Shown here: piece after piece, positions 25,024 through 32,566 of the stretch | Layout: each line of letters starts with the position of its first letter | Position numbering within the stretch: position 1 is the stretch's first letter | NCBI GenBank assembly: GCA_963809695.1 | Contig: CAWEKI010000009.1 | Location: 620,001-684,000, forward strand | Direction: 5' to 3' | DNA: 64,000 nucleotides | From: JAGDMJ01 sp963809695 | GTDB lineage: Bacteria; Bacteroidota; Ignavibacteria; UBA10030; UBA6906 | Made by a program: the position numbers and the translations under genes | The notes under the pieces: generated by a model | The model's database searches: none | What the model saw: the letters and a program-made list of their open reading frames with translations, nothing else | What the model was told of the DNA's origin: nothing

Positions 25024-26247
25024 TCAAGGCTTCGCGAACGAGAAACTCTCCACGTTGCCGGTGAGGGATAGCATCAATTCCATAAGAAAGTGCTGGTACT
25101 GCAGATCGGTTACAGTCCTGACAAACTGGTTAAGCATAGAAGTGCCCAACTCGTAGGAGGCCTTGAGGATGATCTTCCAATCATCCGACGAGCCGCTTTG
25201 AAGGCTGACCATCATGTCGATGTCCGACCGCTCGGCGTAGGGTTGGAGCGCTGCATGAATGGACTCGGCTGCCCTCTTTTCTTTGCCCAGGATTCTTTCA
25301 AGCGTTTTCACATCAATCCGTTTGGCCTGCGAAGGAGCTGAATATGGGATCCGCCCCCGGTCGTTCTCTCTTCGTGCATCCGGAGTAGTCGGCCCGATGA
25401 GCTCAGCGGTCCGGCTATCCAGGGCATACACGGCAAGATTCCACCAACGTGTCGAAAGCAAATCATCGAGAGACTCCCGGATTTCGGCAAAGCGCCCTTC
25501 AATCTTGCTCTTCAGCTCAACACGCCCGGTGAATACGGTGCCAAACTCAAACGGCAGCAGGATCTGGTGAAGACGGAGGTCGTTCAGAATGCTCTCGTGG
25601 GCACCACGCATCCTTACCTTTTCCTGCTTGCTCAGGAGAAGGACCCCGTTCTTGGTAAGGTTCACTGATTCATGATTGAGGATGCTTCCGTAGAAGCGGA
25701 GCCCTTGATGGTCCAGGGCAAAAGCGAAGTTCCGGTTGTCGATCCCTTTTTCCTCAAGCAGGAAAGGGAAGGCCGAAGGGCGATCATCAGGATTGATCCG
25801 GCTTACACCATGGAGGTAGAGATAGTCGTCGTCCCCCAGCTCGGACGGGATGCGGGGTATTTGTTGGCGGGCTGATACTTCACCTGCTCCGGCGGAGCGT
25901 GGTTCCTGCTCAGAGGACTCCATCATTGACGCCGGGGCAACGGCCTGTTCTGGCGGCTCCGCTACCGGAAGGCTCCGCTCGGGACCTGGACCTTCGGCAG
26001 GTGGGGCGGGTTCCGGCTGCGCCGCACTCGTGGGAGGAGCAGCACGCGTCCTGCTAAGGAGCTCATGTTGGAGATGTCGCCAGCTGATGATCCGCTCTAC
26101 TTCATCAGTGAGCTGCGCCACGAGAATGTCCGGGTTGCGCGCACCTAAATCGCCCAACATTTGGCAAATCTTCTCACGGTTCTTCAGTTGTCGGATCAGT
26201 TCATCCAACACTGCTGCCCCGTTTTTTCCTTCACCCTGATTGTCCAT
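25024..26247 (-). CDS. GvpL/GvpF-like protein with N-terminal helical and proline-rich extension
   Basis: 407 residues. Residues 1-68 look helical and charged, 70-135 are rich in Pro, Ala and Glu, and about 140-405 resemble the gas-vesicle GvpL/F fold. That region has an opening strand YLYLHGVS, the motif HESILNDLRLHQILLPFEFGTVF written in two parts as HESILNDL and LLPFEFGTVF, WWNLAVYAL, and a closing LTGNVESFSF where GvpF has a GPWPPY-type ending. The degenerate ending means the assignment is to the superfamily only. No gvpA or other gas-vesicle gene is in the window. It is monocistronic, with its own candidate promoter and terminator. The function is unknown. Confidence 0.6.
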   Translation of the reverse strand: MDNQGEGKNGAAVLDELIRQLKNREKICQMLGDLGARNPDILVAQLTDEVERIISWRHLQHELLSRTRAAPPTSAAQPEPAPPAEGPGPERSLPVAEPPEQAVAPASMMESSEQEPRSAGAGEVSARQQIPRIPSELGDDDYLYLHGVSRINPDDRPSAFPFLLEEKGIDNRNFAFALDHQGLRFYGSILNHESVNLTKNGVLLLSKQEKVRMRGAHESILNDLRLHQILLPFEFGTVFTGRVELKSKIEGRFAEIRESLDDLLSTRWWNLAVYALDSRTAELIGPTTPDARRENDRGRIPYSAPSQAKRIDVKTLERILGKEKRAAESIHAALQPYAERSDIDMMVSLQSGSSDDWKIILKASYELGTSMLNQFVRTVTDLQYQHFLMELMLSLTGNVESFSFAKP

Positions 26248-26258
26248 CGTTCTCCCAA

Positions 26259-26287
26259 AAGATAGGGAACTTGGTAGTCAACGTCAA
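26259..26287 (-). promoter_or_regulatory. Candidate promoter of the GvpL/F-like gene
   Basis: On the minus strand TTGACG (26282-26287) and TATCTT (26259-26264) are 17 nt apart. The predicted start of transcription is only a few bases before the ATG at 26247, so the leader would be very short and would clip the GGGAG ribosome site; this weakens the call. Confidence 0.4.
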
Positions 26288-26378
26288 CGGCAGACCAACG
26301 TGAATGCTCGTTCGTCCTCCCCCGTCCTGAGAACCTGTCACTTAGGATCGCTCATATGATACTGCATGATTGAGAGAT

Positions 26379-26399
26379 CCCGAAAAGGAGCATTTCGGG
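26379..26399. repeat. Short perfect inverted repeat upstream of the sigma factor gene
   Basis: CCCGAAA (26379-26385) and TTTCGGG (26393-26399) with a 7-nt loop lie in the divergent region between the GvpL/F-like gene and the ECF sigma gene. There is no T run, so it is more likely an operator-type dyad than a terminator; no regulator is assigned. Confidence 0.35.
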
Positions 26400-26436
26400 G
26401 CCAGCGGGACGAGGATTCGGCGACCTGATCCGTCCC

Positions 26437-26465
26437 TTGCGTTACCCTCCGAGTTTCCGTATTTT
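26437..26465 (+). promoter_or_regulatory. Candidate promoter of the ECF sigma operon
   Basis: TTGCGT (26437-26442), 17-nt spacer, TATTTT (26460-26465), ending 44 bp before the GTG start. The same -35 hexamer and spacing recur upstream of carB. Confidence 0.45.
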
Positions 26466-26509
26466 TAACCTTGTTCTGACACTTTCACCCATCTCTGGCA
26501 TCATATCAA

Positions 26510-27127
26510 GTGGCGCGACACGAGAAGCTGATAGAGACCGACGAGGAGCTGATCCGGGAGGCAAAATCGGGAGACAGGAGCGCATTTACCTCTCTGGTGA
26601 AGCGCTACGAAGAGACGGTCTTCCGCTTTTCATTGAAGCTCTGCCGCGACAGGGAAAAAGCTGAAGAGACTTTGCAGGACACATTCATTAATGTGTACCG
26701 CAAGCTTGGTTCTTTTGACGGCAAAGCGAAGTTCAGCACGTGGCTGTACACAATCGTTGCCAACAATTGCCTGATGAAGCGGCGCAGACGAAAGCTTCAA
26801 GGCCTTGAAGAACCATTGGAGTTGCTTGACAATCCTGCGGTTTCCCCGGACGGGAAATTTGCTCACCAGATCGTGCGCTGGGAGGATTCGCCGGCGGATA
26901 TCTTGCTGGGCAAGGAACTCCGGCACTTGCTGGATGAAGCAATCTTGAAGCTTCCCGAGATTTACCGGGCAGTCTTCATCTTGCGCGATGTCGAAGGAAA
27001 GTCAAATGATGAAACGGCAAGGGTTCTTGGTATTTCACAGGAAGCGGCGAAATCAAGGCTGCGGAGAGCCCGCGCGTTTCTCCGGGAGCAGCTCGATCCG
27101 TACATGACATCGCATCAGGAGAGGTGA
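26510..27127 (+). CDS. ECF-type RNA polymerase sigma factor
   Basis: 205 residues from a GTG start with no strong ribosome site. Region 2 (about 25-95) contains EETLQDTFINVYRKLGSF and KFSTWLYTIVANNC. After an acidic linker, region 4 (about 145-200) carries LPEIYRAVFILRDVEGKSND followed by a helix-turn-helix with SQEAAKSRLRRAR. The general plan is that of an RpoE-like extracytoplasmic-function sigma factor. It is immediately followed by a small zinc-finger protein, the usual arrangement for a cognate anti-sigma factor. Confidence 0.93.
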   Translation: MARHEKLIETDEELIREAKSGDRSAFTSLVKRYEETVFRFSLKLCRDREKAEETLQDTFINVYRKLGSFDGKAKFSTWLYTIVANNCLMKRRRRKLQGLEEPLELLDNPAVSPDGKFAHQIVRWEDSPADILLGKELRHLLDEAILKLPEIYRAVFILRDVEGKSNDETARVLGISQEAAKSRLRRARAFLREQLDPYMTSHQER

Positions 27128-27129
27128 CA

Positions 27130-27411
27130 ATGAAATGCTGCGACGTGTACCGTTACGTTTGCACAAATCTGGACCAGAATTTGAACTCCGCACGATGCCG
27201 CCGCATCAAGAAGCATATTGCGGAATGTCCGGACTGCAGCGCGTATCTGGATTCGCTCCGAAAAACGATCTACCTTTATCGGGAATACCCCACCCCACCG
27301 ATTCCCCAGGCAGTTCATCGGCGTCTATTCAAGGTCATCCGTACGATCGAGAAGGAATCACCGAAGAGCGTCAAGCACGGAATCCGCAGTAAAGCACGGA
27401 CAGGAAGATAG
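27130..27411 (+). CDS. Small zinc-finger protein, putative cytosolic anti-sigma factor
   Basis: 93 residues from ATG at 27130, 2 bp after the sigma factor stop, with GAGGTGA upstream. It carries the ZAS motif HxxxCxxC as HIAECPDC near residue 35, plus a Cys pair at residues 3-4 and Cys11. The remaining C-terminus is basic and has no transmembrane helix, unlike most ECF anti-sigma factors. By position and motif it should hold the partner sigma factor inactive, possibly sensing redox through the zinc site; this is inference. Confidence 0.75.
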   Translation: MKCCDVYRYVCTNLDQNLNSARCRRIKKHIAECPDCSAYLDSLRKTIYLYREYPTPPIPQAVHRRLFKVIRTIEKESPKSVKHGIRSKARTGR

Positions 27412-27452
27412 TCCGATTTCGAAAGCAACCTCATCCTGTGACCTCGTGAACA

Positions 27453-27471
27453 CCGGAGTGGCCCGCTCCGG
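27453..27471. terminator. Hairpin between convergent genes
   Basis: CCGGAG (27453-27458) and CTCCGG (27466-27471) form a 6-bp stem in the 103-bp gap between the anti-sigma candidate and the convergent dehydrogenase gene. There is no T run next to it, so terminator activity is uncertain. Confidence 0.3.
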
Positions 27472-27514
27472 GAAAGAGGGACGAGCATTTCAGGACGACA
27501 CCATTGCTGTTGCT

Positions 27515-28393
27515 CTACCGGCGCCTCTTTTTTTCATGTGCTCTGCCCTTCAACGCGCTGTATACCGCCGAAAAATCAGCGTCTCCCAGTCCGGCTCTGA
27601 GAGCAAGCTTGTAGGAATCTTTGGCTGCCCCCGCCAGAGCAAGGGGCCGGTGCAATTCGCCGGTGAGATCTTCAAGGTAGCGCAGATCCTTTAATATCGC
27701 CTTGAGGGAGAACTGAGCGGGGAAGTCATCCTTCAGCAGGTTCTCCTTCTTCGCTTGAAGGACTCCCGAATTGCCCCCTCCGTGCTCCAGGACCTCCAAA
27801 GCAGTTGGCTTCTCGATTCCGGCCGACTCGGCAAGAGCCACCGCCTCGCCCAGCGCAACCATGTATGTCGCGAGGACGAAATTGTTGATGAGTTTCATCC
27901 TGGTCGACAGGCCTGGCCGTCCGAGAAAATGAATTTGCCTGCACAGTGTATTGATATACGGCTGAGCCCGGTCGAATGCGGATCGTACCCCGGAAACGAG
28001 CATGATCAGGTTTCCCAGGAGTGCGGGCTTTACGCTGCCGATAACAGGCGCCTCCAGATACCACGCACCCCGGCCTGCAACGGTCTCGTGAAACGACATG
28101 ACCTCTTCCGGATGGTTCGTCGTGGTGTCCACAATAACCTTGTCCGCACAGACTCCTGTGAGCACCCCGTTTTCACCCGAGAGCACCTCCCGTACCGCGG
28201 CACTGTCGAACAGATTAAGGAAGAGCACTTCCACTTCGCAGACCAGGGCCGCGGGTGAAGACGCGACCCGGACGCTCAAACCCTCCGCTTTGGACAATGT
28301 TCTGTTCCAGACGGTCAGGTCAACCCCTTCGGCCGCCAGCCGGGATGCCATTGCCCTCCCCAGGTGCCCCAGGCCAATAAGGCCGGCTTTCAT
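27515..28393 (-). CDS. Beta-hydroxyacid dehydrogenase (3-hydroxyisobutyrate dehydrogenase family)
   Basis: 292 residues. The N-terminal NAD(P) fold begins MKAGLIGLGHLGRAMASRL, with a basic VWNRT after the second strand that suggests NADP preference. The substrate motif near residue 115 reads YLEAPVIGSVKPA, and the catalytic lysine is in TRMKLINNF, followed by the all-helical C-terminal domain. Relatives include 3-hydroxyisobutyrate, tartronate semialdehyde and succinic semialdehyde (GLYR) reductases; the exact substrate is not decidable. The start has GGGAGG well placed. It lies 184 bp after the M48 protease gene. Confidence 0.87.
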   Translation of the reverse strand: MKAGLIGLGHLGRAMASRLAAEGVDLTVWNRTLSKAEGLSVRVASSPAALVCEVEVLFLNLFDSAAVREVLSGENGVLTGVCADKVIVDTTTNHPEEVMSFHETVAGRGAWYLEAPVIGSVKPALLGNLIMLVSGVRSAFDRAQPYINTLCRQIHFLGRPGLSTRMKLINNFVLATYMVALGEAVALAESAGIEKPTALEVLEHGGGNSGVLQAKKENLLKDDFPAQFSLKAILKDLRYLEDLTGELHRPLALAGAAKDSYKLALRAGLGDADFSAVYSALKGRAHEKKRRR

Positions 28394-28577
28394 ATTATCC
28401 TCCCGCTGGCCAGTACCAGCATTTTGGTTTCATTGACGATAGCAGCGGCCTCTCACGCCGATTCGTTTCACCTCTGGCGCACTTACAGCGCACACCACAT
28501 GACGTTTCCCGGAGCAACACCTGCTCGGGACCAGCTCTCTGCCATCCACAAAACCGAAGGAGTACGGCCCTGTTCGC

Positions 28578-29384
28578 CTAGTGCTGGTAGTACTTCATGG
28601 CCTCCGGGAGTTCCAACTGAATCTTTTCGATCCGGCTCTGATCCGACGGGTGCGTGCTCAGAAATTCAGGTGGCGCCTGCCCGGCCGATTGTTGTGCCAT
28701 TCGCTGCCAGAATGTCACGGCCCCCTGCGGGTCATACCCTGCCATAGACATGAAAATCAATCCAAGGTGATCCGCCTCGCTTTCCTGGGTCCGGCTGAAC
28801 GGAAGCAGCGCGCCAACCTGGACCCCTGCGCCAAAAGCAGACATCCAGATCTGCCTGGTCTGTTCCGGTTTCTGTGCGAGTGCTTCCTGCAGTGCCATCC
28901 CGCCCAGCTGTGCGAGGAGCTCCTGACTCATCCGCTCATTCCCATGCTCGGCCACCGCATGGGCAATTTCATGGCCCAGCACGACGGCAAGTCCGTTCTC
29001 GTCCTTCGTAACGGGCAGGATCCCGGTGTACACAACCACTTTTCCACCGGGCATGCACCAGGCATTTACTTCCTTGCTCTCTACGAGGTTGAATTCCCAC
29101 TGGTATCCGCTCAGCTGGTCGGACATCCCTTTTTCGGACATGTACCGTTCGACAGCACCCTGGATGCGGCTTCCAACTTTCCGGACGAGCGCGGTCTGCT
29201 GTTGGTTGGTACTCAACTTGTTCTGTTTCAGGAAGTCGCTGTACTGTTGGGTACTCATTGAGAGCATCTCGGATCCCGGGATCAGACTCAGCTGCTTCCG
29301 GCCGGTCACCGGGACAGTCGAGCATGAGACAATGAAAATGGTGCAGACGAGGACGGGAATTGTTTCGAATACGAATTTTCGCAT
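28578..29384 (-). CDS. M48-family metalloprotease lipoprotein
   Basis: 268 residues. A lipoprotein signal ends in IVSC (Cys21). The zinc site is HEIAH (His138, Glu139, His142) with the third ligand in SEADHLG near residue 203. The arrangement matches LoiP/YcaL-type periplasmic M48 proteases, which degrade damaged envelope proteins. It is 19 bp downstream of mscL on the same strand, so the two are probably cotranscribed, an envelope-stress pairing. Confidence 0.92.
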   Translation of the reverse strand: MRKFVFETIPVLVCTIFIVSCSTVPVTGRKQLSLIPGSEMLSMSTQQYSDFLKQNKLSTNQQQTALVRKVGSRIQGAVERYMSEKGMSDQLSGYQWEFNLVESKEVNAWCMPGGKVVVYTGILPVTKDENGLAVVLGHEIAHAVAEHGNERMSQELLAQLGGMALQEALAQKPEQTRQIWMSAFGAGVQVGALLPFSRTQESEADHLGLIFMSMAGYDPQGAVTFWQRMAQQSAGQAPPEFLSTHPSDQSRIEKIQLELPEAMKYYQH

Positions 29385-29403
29385 TGTACTCTTCCTTTCT
29401 CAA

Positions 29404-29808
29404 TCACGCTTGAGATTTGAGAATATCGCGGATCTCCCTCAGCAAGACCTCCTCTGCAGGGGGAGCCGCAGGCATAGCCGGGGCCTCCTCTTTCTTGCGC
29501 CTTAACCGATTGATCCCTTTGACGAGCAGAAAGATGGCAATCGCGACGATGAGAAAATCGAACGTCGCCTGGATGAAGGCACCATATCTCAGGACCGTCG
29601 GAGGCGTGTTTCCCACTCCCTCCTTGAGAAGGACTCCCATCGCCGAGAAGTTCACGCCACCGATGAGAAAGCCGAGCGGCGGCATGATCACGTCGGCAAC
29701 GAGAGACGAGACGATCTTTCCGAACGCGGCACCGATGATGATACCGACTGCCATATCCAGCATGTTTCCTTTGACTGCGAATTCCTTGAATTCCTGTACG
29801 ATACTCAT
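29404..29808 (-). CDS. mscL: Large-conductance mechanosensitive channel
   Basis: 134 residues, the MscL length. The N-terminal amphipathic helix and first membrane helix read FKEFAVKGNMLDMAVGIIIG, followed by the VIMPPLG bend, a periplasmic loop, a second helix and a charged C-terminal bundle helix. It forms a pentameric pressure-release pore. It lies 26 bp after the DUF3078 gene. Confidence 0.97.
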   Translation of the reverse strand: MSIVQEFKEFAVKGNMLDMAVGIIIGAAFGKIVSSLVADVIMPPLGFLIGGVNFSAMGVLLKEGVGNTPPTVLRYGAFIQATFDFLIVAIAIFLLVKGINRLRRKKEEAPAMPAAPPAEEVLLREIRDILKSQA

Positions 29809-29834
29809 GGCAAAGATCTCCTCTGGTGGTTGAA

Positions 29835-30725
29835 TTAGATAAACTGATAGCTGAGGCCGATCGCCAGCACTTGCTTCACCTGCATATGGCCGCTCACGCT
29901 CCCGTCGTAGATTGTCTGGACGTTGAAGCTCACGTTTACGTATTCGTTCACCTTGGCCGCAACGCTATTGTCGAACCGAACGTACACATCGGAAACCGGG
30001 TTGAACGGCGCGAAGATCTCCAGCCGGGAGGTCAATTGCATGTTCTTGGCGAACTCCCATTCCGCGTCGGTCACGGATTCTCCGCCACCCCACACCTTGC
30101 TCTTCGCTCCCCCTGAATACTGATTGTATTTCGATGTCAACACTTCGCGCATGGCAATACCAATACGAGTTTTTATGCCGGCAGCGGGAGTGTATGCCGC
30201 ACCAAGGCTCTGTGTAAAGAATCCGGGATCCATGAATGCAGAAACGGCCGTGGCAGTTCCCACAGCATCATACGAGTATCCTGTGGCAAACTGCGTTCGT
30301 GCGGTCACTGAGGCATAAGGATTGATATACAGTCCCAGTTTGTAGATGAGGAGACTCTCAAAGTAGATCTCATCATCGGTTTTTCTCAACCCCCCACCCC
30401 CCAGGCGGGATTGTCCGAAGGCAAGTTTGAGCGTGTTGGACCAGTTTGTCCGTTCCAGGTTCTGCACCGAGCCTCCGTTGAACCAGAGTGTATAGGAGAG
30501 GGCGTTCTGCCCACCTTGTACCCAGTTCGTGAATGATGCCTGTGTAAGATTTGCGCCCGCGATGAGGCTGTTCGCCCATCCAAATGTCTTCGTCGTGTCC
30601 TTTTGAACTGACGATGCCTTCTCCTGAAATTTCTTCTCGCGCTCTTGCTCCTCTTTCGACATCTGTTGGGAATACAGGTTAAGAGCCGACATGACGAATA
30701 ATAGAAGTAGGGTCCATCTGGTCAT
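29835..30725 (-). CDS. DUF3078 family outer-membrane protein
   Basis: 296 residues. A short signal peptide is followed by a charged segment with SKEEQEREKKF, then the DUF3078 signature with LTQASFTNWVQGGQN near residue 60 and alternating beta strands to the C-terminus. The end YQFI is typical of a barrel. DUF3078 occurs almost only in Bacteroidota and relatives, and its function is unknown. The start has GGAGG eight bases upstream. It heads the DUF3078-mscL-M48 run. Confidence 0.85.
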   Translation of the reverse strand: MTRWTLLLLFVMSALNLYSQQMSKEEQEREKKFQEKASSVQKDTTKTFGWANSLIAGANLTQASFTNWVQGGQNALSYTLWFNGGSVQNLERTNWSNTLKLAFGQSRLGGGGLRKTDDEIYFESLLIYKLGLYINPYASVTARTQFATGYSYDAVGTATAVSAFMDPGFFTQSLGAAYTPAAGIKTRIGIAMREVLTSKYNQYSGGAKSKVWGGGESVTDAEWEFAKNMQLTSRLEIFAPFNPVSDVYVRFDNSVAAKVNEYVNVSFNVQTIYDGSVSGHMQVKQVLAIGLSYQFI

Positions 30726-30874
30726 AGGAATTCCTCCAAGTAAAAGAAAAGTATTTACAGATCTGCTCGTGAGGCTTGTCTGAAGAATCTTGCGATAGAA
30801 TTGGCTGGGCGCCGTTCATGGAACACTCTCCCAGAGGCTGCGGTTCCGTGCCAAGAGCTCGCCATCGGCTCTCC

Positions 30875-32371
30875 CTAAGGCGAGGAAACATGCCGGAGCC
30901 GACTGTGCCTATACCCGTAGAGCAAGTAAACAGCCAACCCAACGACGAGCCACCCACCAAACCGGACCCACGTCACCCAGGGCAAGCCGGTCATGAGATA
31001 AAGGCAAGATGCGATGCCGAGGAGTGGTATCCAGGGAACCCATGGGGTCCGGAATGCGCGAGGCCGGTCTGGCTCTCGTTTGCGCAGGATGAGGACGCCG
31101 ACACAAACCAGGATAAATGCGAACAATGTTCCGATGTTTGTCAGGTCGACCATTTCATCAATGCTCGTGAACATGGAAGTCACCCCCACTGCGACGCCGG
31201 TAAGGATCGTGGTAACATATGGCGTACGAAAACGGGGGTGCACACGCGCAAAACTCTTCGGAAGCAGGCCGTCCCGTGCCATGGAGAAAAAGATACGGGG
31301 TTGGCCAAGCTGGAACACCAGGAGAACGGCCGTGTGGGCGATCACCGACCCCAGCGCAACAATCCCCACAAAGAGATTTCCCCAATGCTCAATGTTCGCA
31401 TATTGCAGGGCCAGAGTCAGCGGCTCGGCCTGTTGCGTGGCAAGGACCTTCACCAAATCATGGTACGGGATAATGCCGGTGAACACCGCCGCGACCAGGA
31501 TATAAACGATCGTGCAGACGATCAAGGAGCCAATGATGCCGATCGGAAGATCCCGTTTCGGGTTGCGCACCTCTTCTGCCACCGTCGACACCGCATCGAA
31601 ACCGATGTACGCAAAGAAGACCACGGCAGCCCCCGCCTGAATTCCTGCCCAGCCGTTCGGCGCAAACGGCGTCCAGTTTGCCGGTCTCACATACTTCAGC
31701 CCGACGAGAACAAAAAAAGTCAGGACAATCAGCTTGATGATGACCATGACGGCATTCGTGCGGGAGCTTTCCCGGATCCCGATGACGAGCAGGATCGTGA
31801 TAAGCGTGACAATGCCGAAGGCGAACACGTTGAAGACGATCGGCACGCCCAGGACATGCGGTGCACCCTCGAACAGCCCTGGAATTCTTGCCGCTGTCCG
31901 ATAGTCGGTGCAAAGCCAGTCAGGGATGATGATGCCGAACCCCGCCACAAAGGTCTTGAAGTAATTTGCCCAGCTGATTGCGACCGCGACATTCCCGACG
32001 GCGTACTCGATGATCAGATCCCAGCCAATGATCCACGCGACCAGCTCGCCCAGCGTTCCATAGGAATACGTGTAGGCGCTCCCGGAGATTGGGACCATTG
32101 CGGCAAATTCCGCATAACAGAGGGCCGCGAAGCCGCACGCAACTGCCGTCAGGGCGAACGAGAGGATCAGCGCAGGGCCTGCCCCCGGCCGTGCCGCGTC
32201 TCCTGCCGCAGCCGTTCCAATAGTTGCGAAGATGCCCGCCCCGATGATCGCACCAATGCCCAGCAAAACCACGTCTATAGAGCCAAGAACGCGCTTGAGC
32301 TGAAATTCCGGATTTTCCCCCTCGTGGAGGATTGCGTCAAGGCTTTTCCTGCGGAAGATCTGTGGGAGCAT
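30875..32371 (-). CDS. APC-family amino acid permease
   Basis: About 498 residues from ATG at 32371; an in-frame ATG at 32401 would add ten. The start was chosen because MLPQIFRRKSLDAIL matches the usual beginning of this cationic amino-acid transporter subgroup. About twelve membrane helices follow, with the first carrying GIGAIIGAGIFATIG, the unwound helix typical of APC transporters, and helix 6 containing FFAYIGFDAVSTVAEE. Substrate is unknown. It is divergent from the M28 peptidase, and a peptide-amino acid link is plausible but unproven. Confidence 0.92.
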   Translation of the reverse strand: MLPQIFRRKSLDAILHEGENPEFQLKRVLGSIDVVLLGIGAIIGAGIFATIGTAAAGDAARPGAGPALILSFALTAVACGFAALCYAEFAAMVPISGSAYTYSYGTLGELVAWIIGWDLIIEYAVGNVAVAISWANYFKTFVAGFGIIIPDWLCTDYRTAARIPGLFEGAPHVLGVPIVFNVFAFGIVTLITILLVIGIRESSRTNAVMVIIKLIVLTFFVLVGLKYVRPANWTPFAPNGWAGIQAGAAVVFFAYIGFDAVSTVAEEVRNPKRDLPIGIIGSLIVCTIVYILVAAVFTGIIPYHDLVKVLATQQAEPLTLALQYANIEHWGNLFVGIVALGSVIAHTAVLLVFQLGQPRIFFSMARDGLLPKSFARVHPRFRTPYVTTILTGVAVGVTSMFTSIDEMVDLTNIGTLFAFILVCVGVLILRKREPDRPRAFRTPWVPWIPLLGIASCLYLMTGLPWVTWVRFGGWLVVGLAVYLLYGYRHSRLRHVSSP

Positions 32372-32476
32372 ATTCTCTTGGTGAAGTGTTGCGTCCAGCA
32401 TACATAATGGAAGGTAGAAAATCAAGCAGAGAAGAGCAGGGATAGTGACTTCTATGCCCTCCTCCCCGTTCTCTTG

Positions 32477-32504
32477 TTGACACTGTTCCCTGGTCTGCTA
32501 TATT
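32477..32504 (+). promoter_or_regulatory. Strong candidate promoter of the M28 peptidase operon
   Basis: A perfect TTGACA (32477-32482), a 16-nt spacer, and TATATT (32499-32504). It ends 62 bp before the predicted ATG at 32567. Confidence 0.65.
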
Positions 32505-32566
32505 TAAGAGAGTGGATGCTTATTCCTCCACTATTCTGTTCAACCACCGAAAGGACCACCCTTCCC

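Noticed and set aside
30776..32407. 543-codon plus-strand open frame opposite the amino-acid permease
   Set aside because: The permease on the other strand has clear helices and motifs. This frame is rich in Asp, Arg and His as expected for antisense of a membrane protein.
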